Assembly: GCA_038521825.1 (NCBI GenBank)
Contig: JBCBKL010000005.1
Span: 1-64,000, forward strand
Length of the DNA: 64,000 bases
Direction of reading: 5' to 3'
Source of the DNA: JBCBKL01 sp038521825
GTDB taxonomy: Bacteria > Pseudomonadota > Alphaproteobacteria > Rhodobacterales > Rhodobacteraceae
The notes beneath the pieces were generated by a model, which had not been told where the DNA came from, did not search any database, and was given only the letters and a program-made list of their open reading frames with translations. Shown here piece by piece: positions 34,382 through 42,815 of the stretch; positions within the stretch are counted from its first letter, which is position 1, and the number at the start of each line of letters is the position of its first letter. The position numbers and the translations under genes are program-made.

Positions 34382-34996
34382 CTAGACCCGGCGCTGTGCG
34401 CGTCTGGCGGCCCAGCCGCCCAAGCCAAGTGCACCGAGCAGAAGCGGCAGCGAGGCCGGCACAGGCACCGCCGAAACCTCTGCACATTCCGGACTGTCGG
34501 TGTTGCAGCTGGCATAAAGCGTGAAGTGGCTCAGCTCTTTCGGCCGTCTGTTATTCCCGATGACAGGCGACATCCAGCTGCCGTTATCGGCCGATAGGAC
34601 ATAGGCGACATTCGACGCGCTCTGGACGCTATTATCGTTTCCGGCCTTAAAAAGAAGGAGAAACGCGAGGAAGTTGCCATAGACAGACGTATCGACTGCC
34701 CAGGTGCCCATCAGATAATCGGTTGAAGATATGATGTTGAGACCGCCATCGCTGCCGGACTTCACACGCCCCAGCTCAGCCCAATCAGATATGCCACCAA
34801 TCGAATAGCTGTTCAGCCGCGCCTGATCGCTCGTACTGCTCGAAAAGTTGCCTGCGCCCGAGATCTCATAGCAAGCCGACGTGCCAGTGATTTTTGCTGC
34901 CGTCGGTGCCGTGCACCCCGCCACGCTCGCCGCCGAAACCGATGTACCAAACCCAACCGCCAAGAATGCCCCGGCCAAGAACCACTTCAAACTCAT
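34382..34996 (-). CDS. Exported protein with VPLPA-type sorting signal (3)
   Basis: Protein of 204 aa with a signal peptide (MSLKWFLAGAFLAVGFGTSV then SA) and a secreted domain with four cysteines. The C-terminal tail is SAVPVPASLPLLLGALGLGG followed by WAARRAQRRV, a VPxPA exosortase signal. ATG 34996 gives a clean signal peptide and has GGTGAAAAG upstream; an in-frame ATG five codons earlier (35011) is possible. The function of the mature domain is unknown. It sits with a glycosyltransferase and an FkbM methyltransferase, in line with a surface or matrix role. Confidence 0.8.
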   Translation of the reverse strand: MSLKWFLAGAFLAVGFGTSVSAASVAGCTAPTAAKITGTSACYEISGAGNFSSSTSDQARLNSYSIGGISDWAELGRVKSGSDGGLNIISSTDYLMGTWAVDTSVYGNFLAFLLLFKAGNDNSVQSASNVAYVLSADNGSWMSPVIGNNRRPKELSHFTLYASCNTDSPECAEVSAVPVPASLPLLLGALGLGGWAARRAQRRV

Positions 34997-35284
34997 CTTT
35001 TCACCATTCATTCACCGCAGCACCAGCGCGGCATCCCCGTCCCTTAGCGTTCGAGATTATGTCAGAAGTGCCTGAGGCGGAAGCAAAACGGCAAGTTTTT
35101 GCCGCAAATATGTCAAAATTCAATCTGTGGTCGCGGGTTTGTTTCCTGCAACGGATCAACGGCGTTGAGATTGCAGGACTGACTTCTATCGGGGCGAGAG
35201 TTTCGATAGCAAAATGGAATCAGCCGCCGTGTTCGGAAGCCGCGATCGCCAGCAAAAAACCAGTTTGCTGCAGTAACGTGTGGC

Positions 35285-35704
35285 TTAGTCGACCGCTGCC
35301 AGCAGATCGTTCAGGCAGGTTTCGCGAACGCCCAGCAGCGCCAATGCCTGCGCCTCGTCCTGCTGCACGATGGGAACGACACCGTCGATCCCCTCCCATG
35401 CACGCATGGCGATCTGCGCCATCGCCAATGACATCTTGGTCGGTGCGTAATAGACCAACAGGGTTTGCGTACCCCTGCCCACAAAGGCCTCTGCCTTGCG
35501 CATTTGCAGTTCGAAAAGCTTGGGAAAGTCGTGCTCGACGCTCGTCAAGCCGGACAGATCGACAAGCTGTTTCTGGCCCGGCCGAAAGTCCGGGTGCTGG
35601 ACGTATTCGCCAAAAACGCGAAACGTCTCTTCGACTATGGCGACGTCGTCATAGCGCACGTAAACCAAGCCGTGTGATTTCAATATTCTGAATTCAACTG
35701 CCAT
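35285..35704 (-). CDS. Conserved hypothetical protein, possible SpoIIAA/STAS-like fold
   Basis: Soluble protein of 139 aa with alternating strands and helices (FRILKSHGLVYVRYDDVAIV at the N-terminus, then QLVDLSGLTSVE, then TLLVYYAPTKMSLAMAQIA). The pattern resembles the SpoIIAA-like/STAS class found as stand-alone proteins in roseobacters, but I cannot assign it firmly. No signal peptide, membrane helix or catalytic motif is seen. Upstream lie a 12-bp palindrome, a hairpin and a 21-bp-spaced repeat. It is otherwise unlinked to its neighbours. Confidence 0.68.
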   Translation of the reverse strand: MAVEFRILKSHGLVYVRYDDVAIVEETFRVFGEYVQHPDFRPGQKQLVDLSGLTSVEHDFPKLFELQMRKAEAFVGRGTQTLLVYYAPTKMSLAMAQIAMRAWEGIDGVVPIVQQDEAQALALLGVRETCLNDLLAAVD

Positions 35705-35751
35705 GTCACAAAATTTTCAAAGTGTTCGGAGTCCCGATATATCGTGGTCGA

Positions 35752-35854
35752 TTGACCGGTCAAGTTAACGTTTAGTCTAGTTTGGTGAACTCTGATGGTC
35801 CGATCGACCATCGATCTGATCCGAGGTTGAATTCGTTCGATCCAAGGTTGAAAT
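35752..35854. repeat. Cluster of palindrome, hairpin and 21-bp-spaced direct repeat
   Basis: Three elements lie within about 100 bp. TTGACCGGTCAA at 35752-35763 is a perfect palindrome. GATGGTC (35794-35800) pairs with GACCATC (35806-35812). A 16-base unit GATCCRAGGTTGAAWT occurs at 35818-35833 and again at 35839-35854, spaced by 21 bp (two helical turns). They lie between the start of the 139-aa gene and the end of the glycosyltransferase gene. Confidence 0.55.
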
Positions 35855-35906
35855 CTTGCTCCCCGACATTGGGCATGGCCAAGAAAAGATGCTTGGCTGG
35901 CGCCGC

Positions 35907-37037
35907 TCAGACAGAACTGCAGATCACGTCCTCGACCTTGGTCAACAGTTTCGAATTGTCAAATCTGTCGATGGCGGATTTGCGGGCTGCGGCCGTCATC
36001 GCCGATGTATCAGCGGCCAGCGCCTTACCGATCAGCTTGGTGAACCCCGCCGCATCATGTTCGTCGACCAGCCAGCCGTTGGTGCCATCTTCGACCGCTT
36101 CGGGGATGCCGGCATGGCGGGTCGAAATCACGACACAGCCTGATGCCAGCGCCTCCTGGATCGAAGTTGGCAACCCTTCGGTGTTGCCATCCGCCGCCGT
36201 AACAGAGTGCTGCAAGAAAATCTCGGACCGTGCCAGCACCGCACGCACCTCTTCATGGGGTAGGGCACCGGTGAATTCGACCCGGTCGCTACCGCCCATC
36301 TGGGTCACAAGTGTGCGTGCGGGCTCGAGCAGGGGACCGCTCCCGACAACCGTCAGATGGGCATCCGGCGCATCGCCAGCGGCTTCGAGAAAGGCGCGGA
36401 TCGTCAGCAGCGGAGACTTCTTCTCGACCATCCGGCCGATCATGCAAAAGCTGCGGGGCCGTTTGTCGCCGGGTTGAAACCGCTCGACGTTGACGCCGGA
36501 CGGCACGACGTGGCTGTTGACATGGGCGATGCCGTGCTGGGCGAGATTGTCGAGCAGGAACTGGCTAACAGCAAAGACACCGGTCAGCTTGGGGAACATG
36601 CGCCTGTAACCCCGGACACGGCTGCCTTGCTGCAAGGAATAGCTGGCATCGGCCCCGCGGAAGTAGCAAAAGCACGGGATATCAAGCAGTTCAGCGATAT
36701 CGGCCATGCCCAGACATTCGGTGCCGAACTCGGCGAGCATGACCTCAACGTCCTGGTCCTTGAGAAACCGGATCAGGGCCTCGCGCCGTTCACCGACGGG
36801 GATGCGTGACGTGCCATAGGCCACACGGTTGAAGCCTTTGATCAGGGGCGTTGTTACAAGGTCGACCAAGCTCCGGTCGATCTGTCGCCGTGCATAGACG
36901 GCTTTGTCAAAGGGGTTTTCCTTGGTGCCCGCGTTGGCGATTACGCAGGTATTGCCGCCGAAGAGATGCTCGATATGCCGGTTCACCATGGTCTGACCCG
37001 GCTTGAAGTAATCGCCCGTCACAACGGCTGTACGCAT
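35907..37037 (-). CDS. Glycosyltransferase, GT4 family
   Basis: GT-B fold retaining glycosyltransferase of 376 aa. The C-terminal nucleotide-sugar site carries the EX7E motif as EGLPTSIQEALASG, preceded by FCMIGRMVEKKSPLLTIRAF and LTVVGSGPLLEPA. The acceptor domain begins MRTAVVTGDYFKPGQTMVNR. Donor and acceptor are unknown; it probably acts in surface polysaccharide or glycolipid synthesis. It is divergent from an FkbM methyltransferase, with 138 bp between. GAGGCAGG precedes the ATG. Confidence 0.88.
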   Translation of the reverse strand: MRTAVVTGDYFKPGQTMVNRHIEHLFGGNTCVIANAGTKENPFDKAVYARRQIDRSLVDLVTTPLIKGFNRVAYGTSRIPVGERREALIRFLKDQDVEVMLAEFGTECLGMADIAELLDIPCFCYFRGADASYSLQQGSRVRGYRRMFPKLTGVFAVSQFLLDNLAQHGIAHVNSHVVPSGVNVERFQPGDKRPRSFCMIGRMVEKKSPLLTIRAFLEAAGDAPDAHLTVVGSGPLLEPARTLVTQMGGSDRVEFTGALPHEEVRAVLARSEIFLQHSVTAADGNTEGLPTSIQEALASGCVVISTRHAGIPEAVEDGTNGWLVDEHDAAGFTKLIGKALAADTSAMTAAARKSAIDRFDNSKLLTKVEDVICSSV

Positions 37038-37175
37038 GACCTGCCTCGAATTCTATTTTGGCGCGTTCGTATCGGTTCCGTCTGCCCCCCGCAAGGTCAG
37101 CCCGGTTGCACCTTGCAAAGCCGTCGTGATAGGCGGCGTCAGCTAACAAAACCGCACCATCAGGGGACAGTCAGC

Positions 37176-37850
37176 ATGGGCCTACGGCGGCCATTTCGCA
37201 AACTCAGCGCCTATTTCGGCAACAAGCTGCGGGATCGCGGTGTGCGGGTCCCACGGTTCATGCTGATCCGGAAAGAACCGTTCCTGCGGGGCGTGGCGGA
37301 CACCCTGACCAAGGATGATGTCGTGATCGACCTGGGCGCCCATATCGGCGCGGCCAGTGTCGAGTTCGCGCACAACGCTGCCAAGGTCTATGCGTTCGAG
37401 CCGCATCCCGAGATCTTCGAACAGCTTCGTCACGCGGTGCGCAACTATCCCAATATCGAGCCCATCAATGCGGCGATCTCGACCAAGGCAGGCAAGGCCA
37501 AGCTGTTCTTCGAGCCGCCCAAGGACAAGAAGCAATTCGAAGGATCAACGCTGATAGAGGGCAAGTCGAACGTCAGCTACGACAACGCCTTCGAGGTCGA
37601 CACCGTGTCGCTGGCCGATTTCGTGCAGGGGCTGGGAAAGCGGGTGCGGATGATCAAGATGGATATCGAGGGCGCGGAGTACCGCGTGATATCGGGCTTG
37701 CTTGAAACCGAAGCGGTGCATCTGATCGACAAGATCTGGGTCGAACCGCACGAAGACCGCATTCCGGAACTCAAGGCCGAGCGGGCGGCTGTAGAAAAGC
37801 GCATCGCCGAACTGGATCTGACCGACAAGTTCGATTTCAACTGGCCCTAG
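37176..37850 (+). CDS. FkbM-family SAM-dependent methyltransferase
   Basis: Protein of 224 aa with the FkbM methyltransferase fold. The SAM motif is VIDLGAHIGAASVEFA, followed by VYAFEPHPEIFEQL and a conserved IKMDIEGAEYRVISGL. FkbM enzymes O-methylate sugars or other hydroxyls, often in cell-surface glycans. Start ATG 37176 is preceded by AGGGGA; the in-frame extension to 36966 runs antisense into the glycosyltransferase gene. Adjacency to the divergent glycosyltransferase suggests a shared glycan, as inference. Confidence 0.87.
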   Translation: MGLRRPFRKLSAYFGNKLRDRGVRVPRFMLIRKEPFLRGVADTLTKDDVVIDLGAHIGAASVEFAHNAAKVYAFEPHPEIFEQLRHAVRNYPNIEPINAAISTKAGKAKLFFEPPKDKKQFEGSTLIEGKSNVSYDNAFEVDTVSLADFVQGLGKRVRMIKMDIEGAEYRVISGLLETEAVHLIDKIWVEPHEDRIPELKAERAAVEKRIAELDLTDKFDFNWP

Positions 37851-38046
37851 TCGCAACGCCGTTGGGGCCGCTGCCGGATCATCTCCGGGCGGCCTGATTG
37901 GCGTTTTTGAGGATTGTCCTGAAACGGCGGCCGCCAAATGCGGATCGGCTGCACCGGGATGCTGATCCCGGCCTTGCGAGGCGTCGCCCTCGCCATCCTG
38001 CAGGATCACGGGCCCTCGCAAGGGAATGATCCAGTCTTTCAGGTGG

Positions 38047-38081
38047 TTAACCGGGCGGGGTTATGCCGCCGCCCGGGTTAA
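38047..38081. terminator. Hairpin between FkbM and mmsA genes
   Basis: TTAACCGGGCGG (38047-38058) pairs with CCGCCCGGGTTAA (38069-38081), with a single-base bulge, around a ten-base loop. It lies between convergent genes, 32 bp from the mmsA stop, so it could terminate both. Confidence 0.6.
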
Positions 38082-38112
38082 GGTCGGATGATCGCACCGC
38101 GCGCTGGAGTTT

Positions 38113-39612
38113 TCACTCCATCACGGGAATGCTGAATTCGCCGCCTTCCTTGATGCCCGACGGCCAACGCGCTGTGACCGTCTTGGTTCGGGTGTAGAAC
38201 TTGAACGCATCCGGCCCGTGCTGGTTGAGATCGCCAAAGACCGATTTCTTCCACCCTCCGAACGTGTGGTAGGCCAGTGGCACGGGGATCGGCACATTAA
38301 CCCCCACCATCCCGATATTGATGCGGTTGGCGAAGTCGCGTGCGGTGTCGCCATCACGGGTAAAGATCGCGGTGCCGTTGCCGTATTCATGGTCCATCGC
38401 AAGGCCAATGGCCTCTTCGTAGGTTTGCGCACGGACGGTGGTCAGGACCGGACCAAAGATCTCGGTCTTGTAGATGTCCATGTCTTTCGTGGCGTGGTCA
38501 AAAAGATGCGGGCCCACAAAGAAGCCGTCCTCATATCCCTGCAATTTGAAGTCACGCCCGTCCACGACCAGCGTGGCGCCCTGATCGATGCCGGTTTGAA
38601 CCAGCCGTTCGATATTTGCCTTGGCGGCACCGGTCACGACGGGGCCATAATCAACGTCATTGCCCGCGGTGTAGGGGCCGACCTTCAGCTTTTCGATGCG
38701 CGGCACCAGTTTGTCGATCAGCCGGTCGGCGGTTTCGTCACCGACGGGGACAGCGACCGAGATAGCCATGCAGCGTTCACCCGCCGCACCATAGCCCGCG
38801 CCGACCAGCGCGTCGGCGGCCTGATCCATGTCAGCATCGGGCATGACGATCATGTGGTTCTTGGCCCCGCCGAAGCACTGCACGCGTTTGCCGTTCGCGC
38901 AGCCGGTTGAATAGATGTACTCGGCAATTGGCGTCGATCCGACAAAGCCGATCGACTGGACAACGGGATGATGCAGCAGGGCATCGACCGCTTCCTTGTC
39001 GCCGTTGACGACTTGCAGCACCCCCTTTGGCAGGCCCGCTTCCTCTATCAGTTCGGCCAGCATCAACGGCACCGACGGGTCGCGTTCGGATGGCTTGAGG
39101 ATGAAGGCGTTGCCGCAGGCAATGGCGGGGGCGAACATCCACATCGGGATCATTGCGGGGAAGTTGAAGGGCGTGATGCCCGCGGTGACCCCCAGGGGCT
39201 GGCGCATCGAATACATGTCGATACCAGGGCCCGCGCTGTCGGTGAATTCGCCTTTGAGCAAGTGGGGCGCGCCGATGCAGTATTCGACAACCTCAAGGCC
39301 CCGCTGCACATCGCCCGCCGCGTCGGGCAGGGTCTTGCCATGCTCACGGCTGAGCGCCTCGGCCAGTTTGTCCATGTCACGGTTCAGCAGGTCGACGAAC
39401 TTCATCAGAACCCGGGCGCGGCGCTGCGGGTTGGTTGCGGCCCAGGTGGGTTGGGCGGCGGCGGCGATTTCGATGGCTTTTTTGACCTCATCGGTCGAAG
39501 CCAGCGGAACCTTGGCCTGCACTTCACCCGTTGCCGGGTTCATCACGTCGGCAAAGCGGCCAGCAGTGCCTTTGACATGTTCACCGTTCAGATAGTGGCT
39601 TAGCTCTTGCAT
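38113..39612 (-). CDS. mmsA: Methylmalonate-semialdehyde dehydrogenase (CoA-acylating)
   Basis: Aldehyde dehydrogenase of 499 aa that converts methylmalonate semialdehyde to propionyl-CoA with NAD+ and CoA, the last step of valine degradation and also used for myo-inositol and beta-alanine routes. Diagnostic segments are FNFPAMIPMWMFAPAIACGN, FGGAKNHMIVMPDAD and YGAAGERCMAIS with the catalytic Cys. The start is ATG 39612 with GGGAGGA upstream; an in-frame ATG at 39675 is an unconserved extension. It is split from the rest of the valine genes by a block of surface-type genes. Confidence 0.95.
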   Translation of the reverse strand: MQELSHYLNGEHVKGTAGRFADVMNPATGEVQAKVPLASTDEVKKAIEIAAAAQPTWAATNPQRRARVLMKFVDLLNRDMDKLAEALSREHGKTLPDAAGDVQRGLEVVEYCIGAPHLLKGEFTDSAGPGIDMYSMRQPLGVTAGITPFNFPAMIPMWMFAPAIACGNAFILKPSERDPSVPLMLAELIEEAGLPKGVLQVVNGDKEAVDALLHHPVVQSIGFVGSTPIAEYIYSTGCANGKRVQCFGGAKNHMIVMPDADMDQAADALVGAGYGAAGERCMAISVAVPVGDETADRLIDKLVPRIEKLKVGPYTAGNDVDYGPVVTGAAKANIERLVQTGIDQGATLVVDGRDFKLQGYEDGFFVGPHLFDHATKDMDIYKTEIFGPVLTTVRAQTYEEAIGLAMDHEYGNGTAIFTRDGDTARDFANRINIGMVGVNVPIPVPLAYHTFGGWKKSVFGDLNQHGPDAFKFYTRTKTVTARWPSGIKEGGEFSIPVME

Positions 39613-39814
39613 TCCGCATCCTCCCTCAAGCGCCATGCCCGGCGCACGACTTGCATTTGCGCGCACCTTAGCCATGCCCGTAGGCGGGGAAAAGCCGCAA
39701 AGGACGCATTCGCTTCAAAGGGGAATGAGGTCGCCCGATCGCACGCTTGACAGGTGAGGCGATCGGGGTGACCCTTGCATACCGCTGCCAACCGGCATGA
39801 AGGAGGAGGCCACC

Positions 39815-40249
39815 ATGCTTGTGCATCAGATCCTGAAATCAAAGTCCGACGACGCGGTCGTAACCGTGCAACCGGGCACGCCCGTAAGCGAGGCCATAAA
39901 GGTTCTTGCCGAACGGAGCATCGGGACGGTCGTGGTATCCGGCGACGGGCTACAGGCGCAGGGCATCCTGTCCGAACGCGATGTCGTCAAGGCGCTGGCA
40001 AAGCGCGGGGGCACAGTTCTGACGGACCCGGTTGATACCTACATGACCAGCAAGCTCGAGACCTGCAGCCGCAACGAGGCCGCCGACAGCGTATTGCAAC
40101 GCATGACCAACGGACGGTTCCGCCATATGCCGGTGATCGAAGACGGGCACATGGTTGGACTCATAACCCTGGGTGACGTGGTCAAAGCCCGCCTGACCGA
40201 GCTGGCCATGGAGAAAGACGCGCTCGAAGGGATGATCATGGGGCACTGA
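39815..40249 (+). CDS. CBS-domain protein
   Basis: Stand-alone Bateman-module protein of 144 aa with two CBS domains (about 8-65 and 76-130). The typical segments are TVVVSGDGLQAQGILSERDV and FRHMPVIEDGHMVGLITLGD. Such proteins sense adenine nucleotides or SAM and regulate partner enzymes; the partner is unknown here. The start at ATG 39815 follows an excellent GGAGGAGG; an in-frame start at 39797 lacks one. It precedes coaD on the same strand with a 71-bp gap. Confidence 0.9.
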   Translation: MLVHQILKSKSDDAVVTVQPGTPVSEAIKVLAERSIGTVVVSGDGLQAQGILSERDVVKALAKRGGTVLTDPVDTYMTSKLETCSRNEAADSVLQRMTNGRFRHMPVIEDGHMVGLITLGDVVKARLTELAMEKDALEGMIMGH

Positions 40250-40320
40250 CCCCACCGTCTTGCAATCCACATCGCAAAATGTTTGCTTCCAACGCAAAGA
40301 CTTGACGACGGAGCGGCGCC

Positions 40321-40818
40321 ATGCGGATTGGCCTTTACCCCGGAACTTTCGATCCGATCACCCTGGGCCATATAGACATCATTCGCCGTGCTGGCGCGAT
40401 GGTCGACAAGCTGGTCATCGGCGTCGCCATCAACAGGGACAAAGGCCCGCTCTTTGATCTTGAGGAACGGGTCGCGCTGATCGAGGCTGAGTGCGTCACC
40501 CTAAGTGAGCAGACGGGGACCGAGATCGTCGCCCATCCGTTCGAGAACCTGCTGATCGACTGCGCCCGCGACGTGGGCGCCCAGATCATCATCCGCGGCC
40601 TGCGCGCCGTTGCTGACTTTGAATACGAGTTCCAGATGGTCGGGATGAACCGCGCCCTCGATGACAGTATCGAAACCGTTTTCCTGATGGCCGAGGCGCG
40701 CCACCAGGCCATCGCCTCGAAGCTGGTCAAGGAAATCGCCCGTCTTGGCGGGGATGTGTCGCGGTTCGTGACGCCGGAGGTCAAGGCCGCGCTCGACAGC
40801 CGGTTCGAGTTGGGGTGA
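40321..40818 (+). CDS. coaD: Phosphopantetheine adenylyltransferase
   Basis: Transfers AMP from ATP to 4'-phosphopantetheine, giving dephospho-CoA, in the cytoplasm. It has 165 aa, the normal length. The nucleotidyltransferase motif is YPGTFDPITLGHIDII, with the TxGH-type site at TLGH, and the conserved RGLRAVADFEYEFQMVGMNR follows. ATPase-contact residues appear in HQAIASKLVKEIARLGGDVS. The last base of its stop codon is the first base of the next gene's ATG, so the two are translationally coupled. Confidence 0.97.
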   Translation: MRIGLYPGTFDPITLGHIDIIRRAGAMVDKLVIGVAINRDKGPLFDLEERVALIEAECVTLSEQTGTEIVAHPFENLLIDCARDVGAQIIIRGLRAVADFEYEFQMVGMNRALDDSIETVFLMAEARHQAIASKLVKEIARLGGDVSRFVTPEVKAALDSRFELG

Positions 40819-41498
40819 TGGCGGACAATTGGCCGCTGATCCTGAGTGAAGAAGACGCGACGCCGACCCAAATCTATGCCGGATCTTTGGCGCTTTCTCG
40901 CTTTGTTACTGCGCTTGAAAAGCGTGGGGTGACCTATCAGGCCCTTCCTACCGAGTTGCTCCACGTCGCGGCCTATGACACGGCTTGCGGCGGGTTGCGG
41001 TCGAATGGTTCAAGGACCAGCTTGCGCAATCTTGTGGTTCTGGAAGGGGTCGATTTCACGCGCGAATTTCTCTGGGCGGCCGATGCTGGTTCAAAGCACT
41101 TTGGGCTCAACTGGAACAAAAGCCCCTTTGTGGCAGAGCTTGAATGGCTGGATCTTGCGGGCAAGGTCGCCGCGACCCTGTTGGACGATTACGACCAGCC
41201 CCTGCATCTTCTCGAAGGGGTGAACCAATTGTTCTTCAAGAACCTGCTGGCCACCAAGCACTGGCGCGAGACGTTTCTCGCATCGCTTCCAGAGGCGATG
41301 GCAGGCCAAATTTCGGGCATGGACCAGCAAAGCTTTGACAAGCACTATGCCCCGACATTCGCGTATGTCTTCGGTCATCCCCGCCTGCAAATCGTCCCGA
41401 AAGAGAGGTTCGAGCAGGCAATGGATGACTGCGCCAAGGCTCTTCGAGGGACCAAGACGACGGGCTTTTGGTCTGCCCTGACCAGGCGCGTTCAGTAA
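40818..41498 (+). CDS. Hypothetical protein coupled to coaD
   Basis: Soluble protein of 226 aa, start ATG 40818 overlapping the coaD stop by one base. There is no signal peptide or transmembrane helix, and I do not recognise a family. It is rich in aromatic residues and short helices (NWNKSPFVAELEWLDLAGKV, LFFKNLLATKHWRETFLASL). Tight coupling with coaD indicates coexpression, but a CoA-related role would be guesswork. It converges on gap1 with seven bases between the stops. Confidence 0.7.
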   Translation: MADNWPLILSEEDATPTQIYAGSLALSRFVTALEKRGVTYQALPTELLHVAAYDTACGGLRSNGSRTSLRNLVVLEGVDFTREFLWAADAGSKHFGLNWNKSPFVAELEWLDLAGKVAATLLDDYDQPLHLLEGVNQLFFKNLLATKHWRETFLASLPEAMAGQISGMDQQSFDKHYAPTFAYVFGHPRLQIVPKERFEQAMDDCAKALRGTKTTGFWSALTRRVQ

Positions 41499-41505
41499 GC
41501 CCTGA

Positions 41506-42507
41506 TCAGAGGTGCTTGCCCATCTCGACCGCCGTATCGAGCATGCGGTTGGAGAACCCCCATTCATTGTCATACCAGCTGAGGACCCGGCACATCGTAC
41601 CGTCCATCACCTTGGTCTGATCGGTGGCTAAAATTGATGAATGGGGGTCGTGGTTGAAATCCATCGAAACCAGCTTGTCATCGGTGACGCCGAGAATGCC
41701 GTTCAGGGGGCCGTTTGCCGCCGCCGTGATCGCTGCGTTGATCTCGTCCGCGCTGGTGTCACGGTTTGCTTCAAAAGTCAGGTCGACCACGGACACGTTC
41801 GGGGTGGGGACCCGGATCGCCACGCCGTCGAGCTTGCCGTTGAGTTCCGGCATGACAAGACCCACGGCCTTGGCTGCGCCCGTCGAGGTCGGGATCATGT
41901 TCATGCCCGCGGCGCGTGCGCGGTAAAGATCCTTGTGCATCGTGTCGAGCGTTGGCTGGTCGCCGGTATATGAGTGGATCGTAGTCATGAAGCCGCGCTT
42001 GAGCCCCACAGTGTCATGCAGAACCTTCGCCACTGGCGTCAGGCAGTTCGTCGTGCACGACGCGTTCGACACAATCAGATCATCCGATGTCAGGGACTGG
42101 TGGTTGACGCCATAGACGATGGTCTTGTCGGCATCCTTACCAGGGGCCGAGATCAGGACGCGGCTGGCGCCGTTTTCCAGATGCGCCTGGCAGGCCTCTT
42201 TCGACGTGAAGATGCCGGTGCATTCCAGAACGATATCCACGTGGCTCCATGGCAGGTCGGCGGGGTTGCGGATGGCCGTGACATCCATCGGGCCACGGCC
42301 CACGTCGATGGTGTCGCCTGCAACGGTCACTTCACCGGGGAACCGACCATGGACGGAATCAAAGCGCATAAGATGCGCGTTCGTCTCCACCGGGCCCAGA
42401 TCGTTGATTGCCACCACCTCGATATCGGTCCGGCCCGATTCGATCAGCGCCCGCAGAACGTTTCGCCCGATGCGGCCAAAGCCGTTGATCGCCACTTTGA
42501 CAGTCAT
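41506..42507 (-). CDS. gap: Glyceraldehyde-3-phosphate dehydrogenase, NAD-type paralogue
   Basis: Type I phosphorylating GAPDH of 333 aa. The NAD motif is INGFGRIGRNVLRAL, and the catalytic site is SNASCTTNCLTP with Cys151. Residues 35-37 are Asn-Asp-Leu; the Asp (Asp36) matches the Asp32 of Bacillus enzymes that excludes NADP, so this copy should be NAD-specific and glycolytic. It lies about 300 bp from a second gap gene in the same orientation, with a small membrane-protein gene between. A transketolase gene is about 4 kb away. Confidence 0.95.
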   Translation of the reverse strand: MTVKVAINGFGRIGRNVLRALIESGRTDIEVVAINDLGPVETNAHLMRFDSVHGRFPGEVTVAGDTIDVGRGPMDVTAIRNPADLPWSHVDIVLECTGIFTSKEACQAHLENGASRVLISAPGKDADKTIVYGVNHQSLTSDDLIVSNASCTTNCLTPVAKVLHDTVGLKRGFMTTIHSYTGDQPTLDTMHKDLYRARAAGMNMIPTSTGAAKAVGLVMPELNGKLDGVAIRVPTPNVSVVDLTFEANRDTSADEINAAITAAANGPLNGILGVTDDKLVSMDFNHDPHSSILATDQTKVMDGTMCRVLSWYDNEWGFSNRMLDTAVEMGKHL

Positions 42508-42612
42508 GATATCCCCCGCTGATCAATGCTCGTTACCGCTAACACCACAAGTGGGCGAAGCAGTCAACCTTGGTCGATCAAAGCGTGAAGCGGGCGACTT
42601 TTCAACTGCGGG

Positions 42613-42789
42613 TTAACGCCAGAAGGCGACCCATTCGATCAGCTCTGCCATTTTGCGGCCGATAAAGATGGTGTTGCCCCAGTCATAAAGCAGCGCATCG
42701 GCGCCAACAGCGACGACGATTAAGGCAGCCAGGTAAATCGCAATTTGGTTGGTCATAACATCCACACGGGCACGTAGGTTCTCCCTCAT
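42613..42789 (-). CDS. 58-aa membrane protein between the two gap genes
   Basis: Small protein (MRENLRARVDVMTNQIAIYL...) with one clear transmembrane helix (IYLAALIVVAVGADALLYDW) and an amphipathic C-terminus ending EWVAFWR. It starts 26 bp after the gap2 stop and is on the same strand, so it is probably cotranscribed with gap2. I recall similar short proteins beside gap in other roseobacters, which supports its reality. The function is unknown. An in-frame ATG extension to 42873 overlaps gap2 and is unlikely. Confidence 0.65.
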   Translation of the reverse strand: MRENLRARVDVMTNQIAIYLAALIVVAVGADALLYDWGNTIFIGRKMAELIEWVAFWR

Positions 42790-42815
42790 GCCATCCGGAT
42801 GCGGCGCGCGCAAGC

